Counted from the first letter of the stretch, positions 17,643 to 25,857 are shown. The stretch is 58,783 nt of DNA from Actinoplanes oryzae (GCF_030757795.1 NZ_JAUQWH010000042.1:1-58783); one strand, 5' to 3'. The notes: generated from the letters alone by a model not told the origin. Numbers and translations: made by a program.

Positions 17643-18605
17643 TCAGTAGCGGGCGCCCTCGGGTGCGGGGAGGTCGTCGAGCTCGGCGGAGTCGAGGGTC
17701 AGGTCGGCGGCACCCGCGTTGTCGGCCAGATACCTGGGCGTCTTGGTGCCGGGGATCGGGATCACCCGGGGCCCCTGCGCCAGCACCCAGGCCAGGGCGA
17801 CGCGGGCGGGGGTGGTGCCCAGGCGCTCGGCCACCTCGCGGACCTTGCCGACGATGGCGAGGTTGGCGCGCAGCGCGTCCTGCTGGAAGCGGGGCAGGTC
17901 GCGGCGGAAGTCGTCGGCGGGCAGGTCGTCGAAGGAGGCGAAGCGGCCCGTCAGGAAGCCCCGCCCCAGCGGCGAGAACGGCAGGAAGGCGATGCCCTCG
18001 GCCGTGCAGTGGGGCAGCACGCCGGCCAGCGGGTCCCGGGTCCACAGGGACAGCTCGGACTGCACGGAGGCGACCGGGTGCACGGCCTGGGCCCGGCGGA
18101 TCTCCTCCACCGTGACCTCGGACAGGCCGATGGCGCGCGCCTTGCCCGCGGCGACCGTCTCCGCCATCGCGCCCCACGTCTCCTCGAGCGGCACCGCCGG
18201 GTCGACGCGATGCAGCTGGTAGAGGTCCACGTGGTCGGTGCCGAGCCGCCGGAGACTGGCGTCGATCGAGGCGCGGATGTGCTCCGGGGTGCCGTTGCGG
18301 CCCAGCCCCGCCGGGCCTCCCCCGGTGCCGCCGCCCGTGACGAGCCCCACCTTGGTGGCCAGCACGGCACGCTCGCGCCACGGGCCCGCGAGGGCCCGGC
18401 CCACCAGCTCCTCGTTCGTGTACGGCCCGTAGACGTCGGCGGTGTCGATCAGCGTCATGCCGGCGTCGAGGGCCTGGTGGATCACCGAGACCGAGGTGGC
18501 GTCGTCGCGCGGGGCGGCCTGATCGTACGCGTGGGTCATCCCCATGCAGCCCAGCCCGACGACGCCGACCCGCGGCCCGTCCTTGCCCAGAGTCGTCGTC
18601 CTCAC
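17643..18605 (-). CDS. Aldo/keto reductase
   Basis: An NAD(P)H-dependent oxidoreductase of the AKR superfamily (YhdN/AKR11-13-like), 320 residues. The catalytic tetrad is visible: Asp54 and Tyr59 (DTADVYGPYTNEE), Lys85 (ATKVGL) and His132 (YQLHRVDP). The C-terminal IPGTK motif binds the cofactor phosphate. The start is a GTG at 18605 that itself lies inside the last copy of a 40-bp repeat spreading from the upstream regulator gene. The substrate is unknown; nothing ties it firmly to the siderophore pathway. Confidence 0.9.
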   Translation of the reverse strand: MRTTTLGKDGPRVGVVGLGCMGMTHAYDQAAPRDDATSVSVIHQALDAGMTLIDTADVYGPYTNEELVGRALAGPWRERAVLATKVGLVTGGGTGGGPAGLGRNGTPEHIRASIDASLRRLGTDHVDLYQLHRVDPAVPLEETWGAMAETVAAGKARAIGLSEVTVEEIRRAQAVHPVASVQSELSLWTRDPLAGVLPHCTAEGIAFLPFSPLGRGFLTGRFASFDDLPADDFRRDLPRFQQDALRANLAIVGKVREVAERLGTTPARVALAWVLAQGPRVIPIPGTKTPRYLADNAGAADLTLDSAELDDLPAPEGARY

Positions 18606-18764
18606 GACCCGAACCTACGCCGTCTCCGGCACCCGGAGGATGCCACGACCCGAACCTGCGCCGCCTCCAGCTCCGCAGGATGCCCCGACCCGAACCTGTG
18701 CGGTCTCCAGCTCCGGGTGATGTCGCGGCCCGAACCTACGCCGTCTTCAGCTCCCGGAGGATGT
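18603..18764 (-). repeat. Four tandem ~40-bp copies of the regulator gene's 3' end
   Basis: Units start at 18603, 18644, 18684 and 18724, each beginning with a CCCGAACCT core and ending in GGATG. The copy at 18724 contains the stop codon and last codons of the XRE regulator gene; the other three lie downstream, and the most distal copy supplies the GTG start of the aldo/keto reductase. The period is 40-41 bp. Confidence 0.85.
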
Positions 18765-19611
18765 CCCGCAGGATCTCCTGCGTCCGGTCGGGCGGCTCGG
18801 CCTCGATGACCAGCCGGCCCATCGCCGCTGCGTAGTGGTCGACGTCGTCGCGCTTGTCCAGGTAGAGGCCGCTGGTCAGGTGCTCGATGTAGACCACGTC
18901 GGGCAGGTTGGCGTGCGCGAAGCGGAGGATGCTGAACGCCCCGCCGGCCGCCGCATGGCCGCCGGAGGCGAAGGGGATCACCTGCAGGCGTACGTTGCGG
19001 TGGGCCGACGCCTCGAGCAGGTACTCGATCTGCTCGCGGAGCACGTCCATCCCGCCGATCGGGCGGCGCAGCACGGCCTCGTCGATGACCGCCCACAGCC
19101 GGGGCGGGTTCTCCCGGCGCAGCAGTTGCTTGCGCGCCATCCGCAGGTCCGCGCGCCGGTCGATCTCCTCGGCGGAGGCGGTGCCGTGTCCGAGCATGAT
19201 CACTGCCCGGGCGTACGCGTCGGTCTGCAGCAGCCCCGGGACGAACTGGATCTCGTACGTGCGGATCAGCTCGGCGGCCTGCTCGAGGTCCAGGTAGTTC
19301 TGGAACCAGGTGGTGAGCACGTCGCCGTACGAGTGCCACCAGCCGGGGGAATTCGCCTCGCGGGCCAGGGCGAGCAGCCGCTCGTGCTCGCCCTGGTCCG
19401 TGACGCCGTAGAGCCGGAGCAGGTCGGTGACGTCGCGCTCCTTGAACGCGACGCGGCCGAGCTCCATCCGGCTGATCTTCGACTCGGAGCCCCGGATCTC
19501 GTATCCGGCGCGGTCGCGGGTGATCCCCGCGGCCAGGCGCAGGCTGCGCAGGCGGGCACCCAATTGGAGCCGGCGGACCGTGGGACCGCCGTTCTGCTCC
19601 GGTGCGCTCAC
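18736..19611 (-). CDS. XRE/Scr1-family DNA-binding regulator (DUF5753)
   Basis: An actinobacterial regulator of 291 residues: an N-terminal helix-turn-helix of Cro/XRE type (LGARLRSLRLAAGITRDRAG, then GSESKISRMELGRV) and a DUF5753 C-terminal domain (EIQFVPGLLQTDAYARA, RQ-rich segment, VQVIPF-type ending). Such proteins usually sit next to a DUF397 small protein, which is absent here. I chose the GTG at 19611 because it follows the methyltransferase stop by 16 nt and gives the normal length; the open frame upstream only shadows that gene. Target genes are unknown. Confidence 0.88.
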   Translation of the reverse strand: MSAPEQNGGPTVRRLQLGARLRSLRLAAGITRDRAGYEIRGSESKISRMELGRVAFKERDVTDLLRLYGVTDQGEHERLLALAREANSPGWWHSYGDVLTTWFQNYLDLEQAAELIRTYEIQFVPGLLQTDAYARAVIMLGHGTASAEEIDRRADLRMARKQLLRRENPPRLWAVIDEAVLRRPIGGMDVLREQIEYLLEASAHRNVRLQVIPFASGGHAAAGGAFSILRFAHANLPDVVYIEHLTSGLYLDKRDDVDHYAAAMGRLVIEAEPPDRTQEILRDILRELKTA

Positions 19612-19627
19612 GGCCAGGGCCCGCTGG

Positions 19628-20470
19628 TTACGGCTTGCGGGCAACGACGGCGTACTGGGGGATCTCATCGGCTTTCTCCGCGCCCGGCTCGGGCTTCCAG
19701 TGGACCACCGACACGATGCCCGGCGCCACGATCTCCAGGCCCTCGAAGAGCCCCGCGAACTGCTCCGGCGTGCGCAGATGGTACTTCGGGTTGGCGGAGA
19801 TGTTCCAGATGCGGACGGCTTCGGTGTTGTCGGGGCTGGTGTCGCTGCCGTCGTACATGGCGACATAGCTGCCCGAGGGCAGCTCGTCGATGAACGACCG
19901 GATGATCCGCCGGGCCTCGTCGTCGGACTCGATGTGGCCGAGAATGCCCATGAGGAACAGCGCCACCGGCCGGGTGAGGTCGAGCGTCTTGCCGGCCTCG
20001 GCGAGGATCTTCTTGCTGTCGCGGATGTCCGCGTCGATGTAGGCGGTGGCGCCCTCGTTGCTGGTCGTCAGCAGCGCGCGGGCGTGCGCCAGCACCAGCG
20101 GGTCGTTGTCGACATAGACGATGCGCGCCTCGGGCGCCACGGACTGGGCGACCTCGTGCGTGTTGTCCGCGGTGGGCAGGCCCGTGCCGATGTCCAGGAA
20201 CTGCCGGATGCCCACCTCCCCGGCGAGGTGGCGCACGGCGCGGGCGAGGTAGGCCCGCGACAGCTTGGCGTTCTCCGCGAGCTGCGGGAGGTTCTCGATG
20301 ATCTGGTCACCGACCTCCCGGTCCGCGGCGAAGTTGTCCTTGCCGCCGAGCAGGTAGTTCCAGATCCGCGCGGTCTGCGGAACAGTCGTGTCGAGCTTGG
20401 GATTGTCGCGCTCGCCGCCGCCGGCGGCCGGACCCTCTGCCACGTGCGCTTCCTTCGTGTCGTGTGTCAC
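19628..20470 (-). CDS. SAM-dependent methyltransferase, DUF574 type
   Basis: A 280-residue member of the actinobacterial S-adenosyl methyltransferase family PF04672. Seen are PQTARIWNYLLGGKDNFAADRE (family signature), the SAM-binding FLDIGTGLPT, and DNDPLVLAHARALL. This family is often encoded beside Scr1-type XRE regulators, as here (16 nt before the regulator start), which points to a two-gene unit. The substrate is unknown. Confidence 0.9.
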   Translation of the reverse strand: MTHDTKEAHVAEGPAAGGGERDNPKLDTTVPQTARIWNYLLGGKDNFAADREVGDQIIENLPQLAENAKLSRAYLARAVRHLAGEVGIRQFLDIGTGLPTADNTHEVAQSVAPEARIVYVDNDPLVLAHARALLTTSNEGATAYIDADIRDSKKILAEAGKTLDLTRPVALFLMGILGHIESDDEARRIIRSFIDELPSGSYVAMYDGSDTSPDNTEAVRIWNISANPKYHLRTPEQFAGLFEGLEIVAPGIVSVVHWKPEPGAEKADEIPQYAVVARKP

Positions 20471-20523
20471 GTCTCGATCGTCGCGCGATGAGCATAGACC
20501 CGATCACAAAGGACGGTCGGCGC

Positions 20524-20859
20524 TCAGGCGTAGTCGGCCGGATCGAAAATCCTGTCCAGGAGGACGGCCGGCGGGGGCGCGACGCCGGGGCCGCCCGCGT
20601 CCAGCCAGGCGACCACGGCGCTGACCAGGCTCTCGTCGAGGATGTCCCCGAGGTGGACCACGCGGGTCCCGCGCCGGCGGACTTCGGGGGCGGGGTGCAC
20701 GACGACGACGTTGGATCGCTCACACACTTTGAGACAGTCGCTCACGCGTACGCGATGCGGGGTCTGCCGGAACGCGGCGAGCTGAGCGTCGTGGTCGGTG
20801 CCGGGATGCTTCTCGGCGTCGCCGCAGCAGCAGTCCCGGCAGACCGTGAGTGTGCTCAG
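20524..20859 (-). CDS. Thioredoxin-fold [2Fe-2S] ferredoxin-like protein, probable CTG start
   Basis: A 111-residue protein with CRDCCCG near the N-terminus and [16 protein letters not shown] about 35 residues later, the Cys pattern of thioredoxin-like [2Fe-2S] proteins. The expected N-terminus ([10 protein letters not shown]) has no ATG, GTG or TTG in frame nearby; the best candidate is a CTG at 20857-20859 that overlaps the panD stop (CTGA) with AAGGTG about 8 nt upstream. Coupling to panD would put it under the same iron box. It might deliver electrons for iron release from the siderophore; that is inference. Confidence 0.8.
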   Translation of the reverse strand: MSTLTVCRDCCCGDAEKHPGTDHDAQLAAFRQTPHRVRVSDCLKVCERSNVVVVHPAPEVRRRGTRVVHLGDILDESLVSAVVAWLDAGGPGVAPPPAVLLDRIFDPADYA

Positions 20860-21284
20860 TGGACCAGCACCTTGCTGGAGATCTGGTCCTCCGCCCCGGG
20901 CACCGGCGCGCTCGGGTCGGTGCCGATCTCGACGAGCTCGTTGCGCTCGTTGACGTGCGCGACGCGAGGGGCGTACGAGGCCCGCTCGGCCTCCTCGACC
21001 TGCTTGAACGACATGATGATGACCAGGTCGCCCACCGAGATGAGCCGGGCGGCCGCGCCGTTGATGCCGATCACGCCGGAGCCGGGCGCACCCTCGATGA
21101 CGTAGGTCACCAGGCGCGCCCCGTTGTCGATGTCGACGACCTGGACCTGCTCGCCCTCGATGAGGTCGGCGGCGTCCATGAGGGTCTTGTCGATCGTGAT
21201 CGACCCGACGTAGTGCAGGTCGGCCTGGGTGACGGTGGCGCGGTGGATCTTGCCGCCGAGCAGGGTGCGCTGCATGGTCCTCAT
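20856..21284 (-). CDS. panD: Aspartate 1-decarboxylase PanD
   Basis: A pyruvoyl-dependent enzyme converting L-aspartate to beta-alanine. The self-cleavage site Gly27-Ser28 lies in [10 protein letters not shown], following the conserved [29 protein letters not shown] and [12 protein letters not shown] follow. It has 142 residues from the ATG at 21284; an ATG at 21275 is also possible. Pantothenate synthesis is its usual role, but no other pan gene is in the window. It is divergent from the siderophore-binding protein gene with an iron box between, and NRPS module 2 has a beta-alanine-like code, so I infer that it feeds the siderophore. Confidence 0.95.
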   Translation of the reverse strand: MRTMQRTLLGGKIHRATVTQADLHYVGSITIDKTLMDAADLIEGEQVQVVDIDNGARLVTYVIEGAPGSGVIGINGAAARLISVGDLVIIMSFKQVEEAERASYAPRVAHVNERNELVEIGTDPSAPVPGAEDQISSKVLVH

Positions 21285-21330
21285 CTCTCTGGTCTTTCCG
21301 CCGCCCTCCGGGGGCGCGTCGGATCGGAAG

Positions 21331-21352
21331 CAAAGGTAGCCTAACCTAACCT
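21331..21352. promoter_or_regulatory. Iron box between panD and the siderophore-binding protein gene
   Basis: AAAGGTAGCCTAACCTAACC contains a perfect right half (GCCTAACCTAA form) and matches the 19-bp consensus at 14 of 19 positions, with an overlapping extra CCTAACC. It lies about 47 nt upstream of panD and 30 nt upstream of the binding-protein start. Confidence 0.75.
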
Positions 21353-21381
21353 CGCCTTCCGTCATACTCTCTGGAGTCGAT

Positions 21382-22389
21382 ATGTCCTCCCTGTCCCGCC
21401 GCCGCCTGCTCACCGCGGCCGCCGCCGGCGTGCTGGCCGTCGCGACCTCGGCCTGCGCTTCCGATGAAGACTCTGCCGCCCCCGCGGCATCCGGCTCGTC
21501 GTCCGCGGCCTTCCCGGTGACCATCGAGCACAAGTTCGGCTCCACCACGATCGAGCAGCAGCCCACCCGGGTCGTCACGGTCGGCTGGAACGACCAGGAC
21601 CCGACGCTGGCTCTCGGCGTCGTGCCGGTCGCCACGCGCGAATGGTTCACCGAGTACCCGACCTACCCCTGGGTCAAGGACTCGCTCGGCGGCAAGCAGC
21701 TGCCCACCTTCTCGGCCGAGATCAACTACGAGGCCATCATCAAGCAGCAGCCGGACCTCATCCTGGCCATCTACGAGACGATCAACAAGGAGACGTACGA
21801 CAAGCTCTCCCAGATCGCCCCGACGGTGATCCAGACCGCGGACTACAAGGACGAGGAGACGCCCTGGGACGTCCAGACGCTGACGATCGGCAAGGCGCTG
21901 GGCCGGAGCACCGAGGCGCAGGCGCTGGTGGACCGGGTGAAGGCCAAGTTCGAGGAGGCGAAGACCGCCAACCCGCAGTTCGCCGGCAAGACCCTCGTCG
22001 CGGACTTCGGCCCCGAGAAGGGCGAGCACTGGCTGCTGGCGGAGAACGACCCGCGCCGCACGGTCTTCACCCTGCTGGGCTTCGGCACCCAGGCCGAGCG
22101 CGACGGCATCAGCGAGGAGCGCCTCGACGTCCTGGACAAGGACGTCCTCATGGTCACGGGCGCGACCAAGAAGGACATGCTGGCCTCCCCGGCCTTCAGC
22201 CGCCTCAAGGTGGTCACCGAGGACCGCACGATCTACACGTCGTTCGAGACCCCGCTGAGCGGCGCCCTGTCGTACGGCGGGCCCAACGCCCTGCTGTACG
22301 CGCTGGACGTCCTGCTCCCGGCCCTGAAGAACGCCACCGACGGCGACCCCGCCACGCCGGTGGCGGATCTGTCGAACCAGTCCTCGTGA
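21382..22389 (+). CDS. Ferric-siderophore-binding lipoprotein (FhuD/FepB-like)
   Basis: A substrate-binding protein of the periplasmic-binding-protein family 2 type for iron-siderophore ABC import, 335 residues. The signal has a twin-arginine motif (SRRRLL) and a lipobox-like TSAC (Cys25). The mature part has the family features [21 protein letters not shown] and [17 protein letters not shown] lies 7 nt before the ATG. Its natural partner is the FecCDE importer at 50.6-53.5 kb, about 29 kb away, which has no binding protein of its own. The iron box upstream predicts derepression in low iron. Confidence 0.93.
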   Translation: MSSLSRRRLLTAAAAGVLAVATSACASDEDSAAPAASGSSSAAFPVTIEHKFGSTTIEQQPTRVVTVGWNDQDPTLALGVVPVATREWFTEYPTYPWVKDSLGGKQLPTFSAEINYEAIIKQQPDLILAIYETINKETYDKLSQIAPTVIQTADYKDEETPWDVQTLTIGKALGRSTEAQALVDRVKAKFEEAKTANPQFAGKTLVADFGPEKGEHWLLAENDPRRTVFTLLGFGTQAERDGISEERLDVLDKDVLMVTGATKKDMLASPAFSRLKVVTEDRTIYTSFETPLSGALSYGGPNALLYALDVLLPALKNATDGDPATPVADLSNQSS

Positions 22390-22394
22390 GAGGA

Positions 22395-22434
22395 GGACGG
22401 CCGGCCGCCCTCGGGGAAAGGCGACCGGCCGTCC
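22395..22434. terminator. Bidirectional hairpin between convergent genes
   Basis: GGACGGCCGG (22395-22404) pairs with CCGGCCGTCC (22425-22434). It sits between the converging ends of the binding-protein gene and the following lipoprotein gene. There is no T-run on either side. Confidence 0.6.
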
Positions 22435-22444
22435 GGCTTCCGCG

Positions 22445-23404
22445 TCAGCCGATCTTGACCGACGCGATCCTGTTGTCGAAGTCGATGTCCCGCAGATCGG
22501 CGATGCCCCCGACGAACTCGGCGTTCACCGCGCCCAGCTCCTGCGACTCGCCGGTGCAGTCCGGCCCGTCCCACACCTTGACCAGCCCGTCGAAGGCGAT
22601 GCTGGAGGCGGTCTTCGCGTCGATGGCGTTGACACAGCCGCCGTCCGGGGCGCTGCCGGCCTCGATGACCTGCGAGCTGGCGGCGTCGTCGAAGACGTTG
22701 AAGTTCCGGCCGCCGAAGAGGACGACGCGCTTCGCGCTGCCGGCCGGGGTCTGCGCGCTCTGCTCCGCCGGGTCTTCCTCCGCCGGGGCCTCCGCCTCCC
22801 CCGCCTTGCCCCCATCGGGAGTGATGCCGAACCACGTGCCCTTGACGCCCTGCCCCTTGGTGTCCCCGGCCTCGGTGTCCTTGGCGAAGCGATAGACCGG
22901 CCAGCCCCCGACGGTCACCTGCAGCCGGCCGTCGTCCCGCCGCACCACGCCGACCTTCTCCTCGGCCACCCCGGCGATGAAGATCTTCCCGTCCGCCTCC
23001 ACGGTCACCGGCGGCCACGTCGTCGCACACTCCCCGTTGCACGTGGCCGTCGGCGGGTCGGCGCTGTCCTCATCAAAGCGATAGAGCGTCAGGCCGGCCC
23101 CGTTCACGAGTACGGGATCCAGCGCCCCGGCCCGCGCGGCGGTCAGCTGCACCCAGTTGTCGGCCTTCTCCACGTCGACCGCACGCAGATTCCCGCCGTT
23201 CGGGGCCGCCCAATCGCCGGTGCCGGGCTGCGCCTTGGACGTCTTCGCCGTCCCGATGGTCGTGTTCAGCGCCCCGGCACCGCCACCGGTCCCCCCTTGA
23301 GCCGGCGCCTCGGCCGCGCGCTGCTGCGGCGCGGGATCCCCACCGCACCCCGCGAGCAGCAGCGTGCCGGCCATGGCAATTGCGGAGATGGTCAGCGTTC
23401 GCAT
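22445..23404 (-). CDS. Lipoprotein with COG4315-type secreted repeats
   Basis: A 319-residue lipoprotein: signal and lipobox LAGC (Cys20), a Gly/Ala-rich linker, two repeats of the secreted repeat family PF03640 (LTLYRFDEDSADPPTATCNGECATTWPP and the matching GWPVYRFAKDTEAGDTKGQGVKGTW), an acidic linker, and a C-terminal domain beginning VVLFGGRNFNVFDD with two Cys that I cannot name. Members of this repeat family are often cell-surface or electron-transfer-associated proteins of unclear function. It is convergent with the binding-protein gene; a link to iron is not shown. Confidence 0.85.
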   Translation of the reverse strand: MRTLTISAIAMAGTLLLAGCGGDPAPQQRAAEAPAQGGTGGGAGALNTTIGTAKTSKAQPGTGDWAAPNGGNLRAVDVEKADNWVQLTAARAGALDPVLVNGAGLTLYRFDEDSADPPTATCNGECATTWPPVTVEADGKIFIAGVAEEKVGVVRRDDGRLQVTVGGWPVYRFAKDTEAGDTKGQGVKGTWFGITPDGGKAGEAEAPAEEDPAEQSAQTPAGSAKRVVLFGGRNFNVFDDAASSQVIEAGSAPDGGCVNAIDAKTASSIAFDGLVKVWDGPDCTGESQELGAVNAEFVGGIADLRDIDFDNRIASVKIG

Positions 23405-23521
23405 GGGTGCGCCTCTTTCATGAGCTATGTGAGCGGTACGCCCTCCACACGAACCCCCGCCCCGAACGGTTCACCCGTTCAGCCCTGTCCCCACCGCACC
23501 CGCCTCGACCACGATGGCTCC

Positions 23522-24157
23522 ATGAAGGACAGTCAGCGGCAGAGAGCCCTGATCGCGGGCGTCTTCTATCTCCTCACCTTCGTCTCGGTGCCGACCCTCC
23601 CCCTCTACAACGCCCTCCACGACGGCGCCGCCGCCGGCACCGGAGTGGTCTTCGGCGCAGTCCTCGAAACCGTCGTCGCCCTGGCCTGCATCGGCACCGC
23701 CGTCGCGCTCCACCCGACCCTCCGGCAGAGGGCCGAGGGCCGCGCCCTGGGCTTCGTCACCGCCCGGGTCGTCGAAGCCACCCTGGTCCTCGCCGGGGTG
23801 GCCACCCTCCTGACCCTCGCCGAACTGCACCGATCCGGCCATGATCCGGACAGTCGCCCCTGGGTCGCCCTCTACGACTCCCTCTTCGTCATCGGCCAAG
23901 GCCTCATCCCCGCCGTCAACGCCATCCTCCTGGGCAGCGTGCTGTACCAGTTCCGCCTCGTCCCGCGATGGCTCCCCGCCCTGGGCCTGACCGGAGCACC
24001 CCTGCTGGTGGCCGCCGACCTCGGCATCCTCTTCGGCGCGTGGGACCGCTTCTCCCCCGTCGTGGCGCTCGCTTCCCTCCCGATCGCCCTCTGGGAACTC
24101 TCCCTCGGCATCTATTTGATCGCCAAAGGCCCCCGCCGGGGTCCTGCACACCTTTGA
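23522..24157 (+). CDS. DUF4386-like integral membrane protein
   Basis: A 211-residue protein with about six transmembrane helices. The start MKDSQRQRALIAGVFYLLTFVS and the end LPIALWELSLGIYLIAKG match the DUF4386 pattern. The function of the family is not known. The start is the ATG at 23522; the frame is open upstream but that part lies opposite the lipoprotein promoter. Confidence 0.85.
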   Translation: MKDSQRQRALIAGVFYLLTFVSVPTLPLYNALHDGAAAGTGVVFGAVLETVVALACIGTAVALHPTLRQRAEGRALGFVTARVVEATLVLAGVATLLTLAELHRSGHDPDSRPWVALYDSLFVIGQGLIPAVNAILLGSVLYQFRLVPRWLPALGLTGAPLLVAADLGILFGAWDRFSPVVALASLPIALWELSLGIYLIAKGPRRGPAHL

Positions 24158-24349
24158 TGATCGCCCAGACGTGCGATATGTGTACGGCTGCGAGAACGCA
24201 ATCTGCCACCTGGCCATTTGCCATCAAGCCATTCATTTCTCGCTCACGGCCAGGTACTGGCGGAGCACGAAAAGGCCACGCATTATTAGTACCCGACGAG
24301 AGAGCGATACGCGCAACAGTCTGTGCTGATGCCTGGAGGTAGCGGCGCC

Positions 24350-25093
24350 ATGACCGAGGAGCCAGCACAACGACCGTCCCACAAGGCTTTGGCAGCGCTC
24401 CGCCTCACAGCCTGGACGGCGGCCATTACAGGCGTTGTCATTGTCACCTTGCTAGCCGGCGTCGGCCTTGCCGCCGTCCTGGCGCAGCGAGGAGCGTCGG
24501 AGGAGTGGCAGATCTGGAGCGACGTCGGCCAGACGTTCGGCGTCCTCAGTTCCATCATCAGCAGCCTGGCACTTGTGGCGGTCATCATCACCGCTAGGCA
24601 GAACAGTAGAGAGCTCGGGCATCAGCGCCGATTACTCGCACGCACCTCACACGCCAACTTGGGCATGCTTCACCAGCAACTCCTGAAAATGGGCGTCGAT
24701 GACCAAGACTTAGCCGACGTTTGGCCCGCGATGCACCCGGCACGGACAGCAGGCGATGTCCGGCGCCTGCTGTACGCCAACATGATTTGGTCCTTTCACC
24801 TACGCGCTCACGAGTCCGAGGATCTTCCCGCAGCGTCCCAGGTCGGTAATCTGCGGTATCTGTTCTCATCCCCGGTCATGCGCGAATACTGGCAGGCCGC
24901 AGCGGAGGCGAGGAAGCACCTTGATCCCAACAGCACGGAGTTCGCCCTGGCTCAACACGTCACCAGGATCTGCGCTGAGTACGACGAAGCGGCGGCCCGC
25001 CACCCGCAGTCAGATCCCGGCATCCCGGCTCGACGTAACACGCCCCAGCGTCGAAACCTGAGGTTTCGACCAAGGCGTCGCACGCCTAGTTGA
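24350..25093 (+). CDS. DUF6082-type membrane protein
   Basis: A 247-residue protein with two N-terminal transmembrane segments (residues ~20-45 and ~58-80) and a helical cytoplasmic C-terminal part with features of the actinomycete DUF6082 family (ARTSHANLGMLHQQLLKMGVDD, LLYANMIWSFHLRAHES, MREYWQAAAEAR). The ATG at 24350 is preceded by GGAGG. A rare TTA leucine codon occurs in the segment QRRLLART. The gene lies in a stretch less GC-rich than its surroundings. Function unknown. Confidence 0.8.
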   Translation: MTEEPAQRPSHKALAALRLTAWTAAITGVVIVTLLAGVGLAAVLAQRGASEEWQIWSDVGQTFGVLSSIISSLALVAVIITARQNSRELGHQRRLLARTSHANLGMLHQQLLKMGVDDQDLADVWPAMHPARTAGDVRRLLYANMIWSFHLRAHESEDLPAASQVGNLRYLFSSPVMREYWQAAAEARKHLDPNSTEFALAQHVTRICAEYDEAAARHPQSDPGIPARRNTPQRRNLRFRPRRRTPS

Positions 25094-25322
25094 CGGAGAT
25101 GTCCGACCTTGCTGCCACGAGTGTTTCCCGGGTAATCACGACGATGCGCTCGTAGTCCGCCAAACCTGCATCGGACGGCAATCCGGCGCTGAGTTCAGCC
25201 GTCCGATCGGTGCCGATCACCGCGAACGAGCCGTCGATGAGCTCGAAGATGTCGGGGCAGGTGGCATTGTTCAGACTCCCTCGCTCGCTGGGACTTTTTC
25301 CGATACGACGCACAAACTCCAT
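25086..25322 (-). CDS. 78-residue protein, first of two tandem paralogues
   Basis: An unrecognised small soluble protein. It is clearly homologous over its whole length to the protein encoded at 25509-25745: shared motifs are TCPDI(F/L)EL, FAVIGTD, DERIVVITRETLVAA or its close variant, and an acidic end. The start at 25322 (MEFVRR) is chosen by alignment with the paralogue and gives the same length. Its 3' end overlaps the DUF6082 gene by 8 bp, tail to tail. The single conserved Cys is in TCPDI. Confidence 0.75.
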   Translation of the reverse strand: MEFVRRIGKSPSERGSLNNATCPDIFELIDGSFAVIGTDRTAELSAGLPSDAGLADYERIVVITRETLVAARSDISVN

Positions 25323-25508
25323 GGACCGACCCTTCTTACGCAGGGAACCGATACGGCGTTTACACCACGAAACGCGATACACCGCACCTCGCCCCGTGAG
25401 CGAAGGCGCGAAGCCTCCATAGCTTGACGCCGGGGATTTGACACAGGACGAGGGCCGGTCGGCCCAAGACTCAGCCGCACATGTGATTGTAAGTGGCTGA
25501 GGTCTGCA

Positions 25509-25745
25509 TTAAGCCTCAGGGATGTCCCGCTTCGCGGCCACCAGCGTCTCCCGCGTGATAACGACAATTCGTTCGTCCGGGGCACGGCCTGCGTCCACCG
25601 GGAGAGCAGCCTCCAGCTCCCTGGTCATGTCCGTTCCGATGACGGCGAAACGGCCGTCGTCGAGCTCGAGGATGTCGGGACATGTCCCGTTGCTCAGGCT
25701 CCGGCGCTGCGCGGGAGTGGTTCCCAGCCGGCGTGTGAAGCGCAC
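25509..25745 (-). CDS. 78-residue protein, second of two tandem paralogues
   Basis: A paralogue of the protein at 25086-25322, same length and orientation, with MRFTRRLGT at the start and RETLVAAKRDI at the end. About 185 bp separate the two genes, so they may be transcribed independently. No family is recognised. They lie between DUF6082 and the NRPS end, and their presence there seems incidental to siderophore synthesis. Confidence 0.75.
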   Translation of the reverse strand: MRFTRRLGTTPAQRRSLSNGTCPDILELDDGRFAVIGTDMTRELEAALPVDAGRAPDERIVVITRETLVAAKRDIPEA

Positions 25746-25764
25746 TGACTTGCCACCTTTCGAC

Positions 25765-25809
25765 GGGCGCTGACCACTGGGCGTGATCGGATTGGCACGC
25801 CCGGCGCCC
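25765..25809 (-). terminator. Nested inverted repeat downstream of the NRPS gene
   Basis: Outer arms GGGCGC (25765-25770) and GCGCCC (25804-25809) enclose inner arms GGGCGTG (25779-25785) and CACGCCC (25796-25802). It lies 49 nt past the NRPS stop on the minus strand, without a T-run. A likely 3' structure of the 21-kb message. Confidence 0.55.
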
Positions 25810-25857
25810 TGAGGCGGACTTTAAGGGGCTTCGCGTAATCGGGACAGACGGGAGCGC

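Noticed and set aside
24350..25093. bldA-dependent developmental control inferred from the TTA codon
   Set aside because: A single TTA in a less GC-rich stretch is better explained by base composition; no other evidence.
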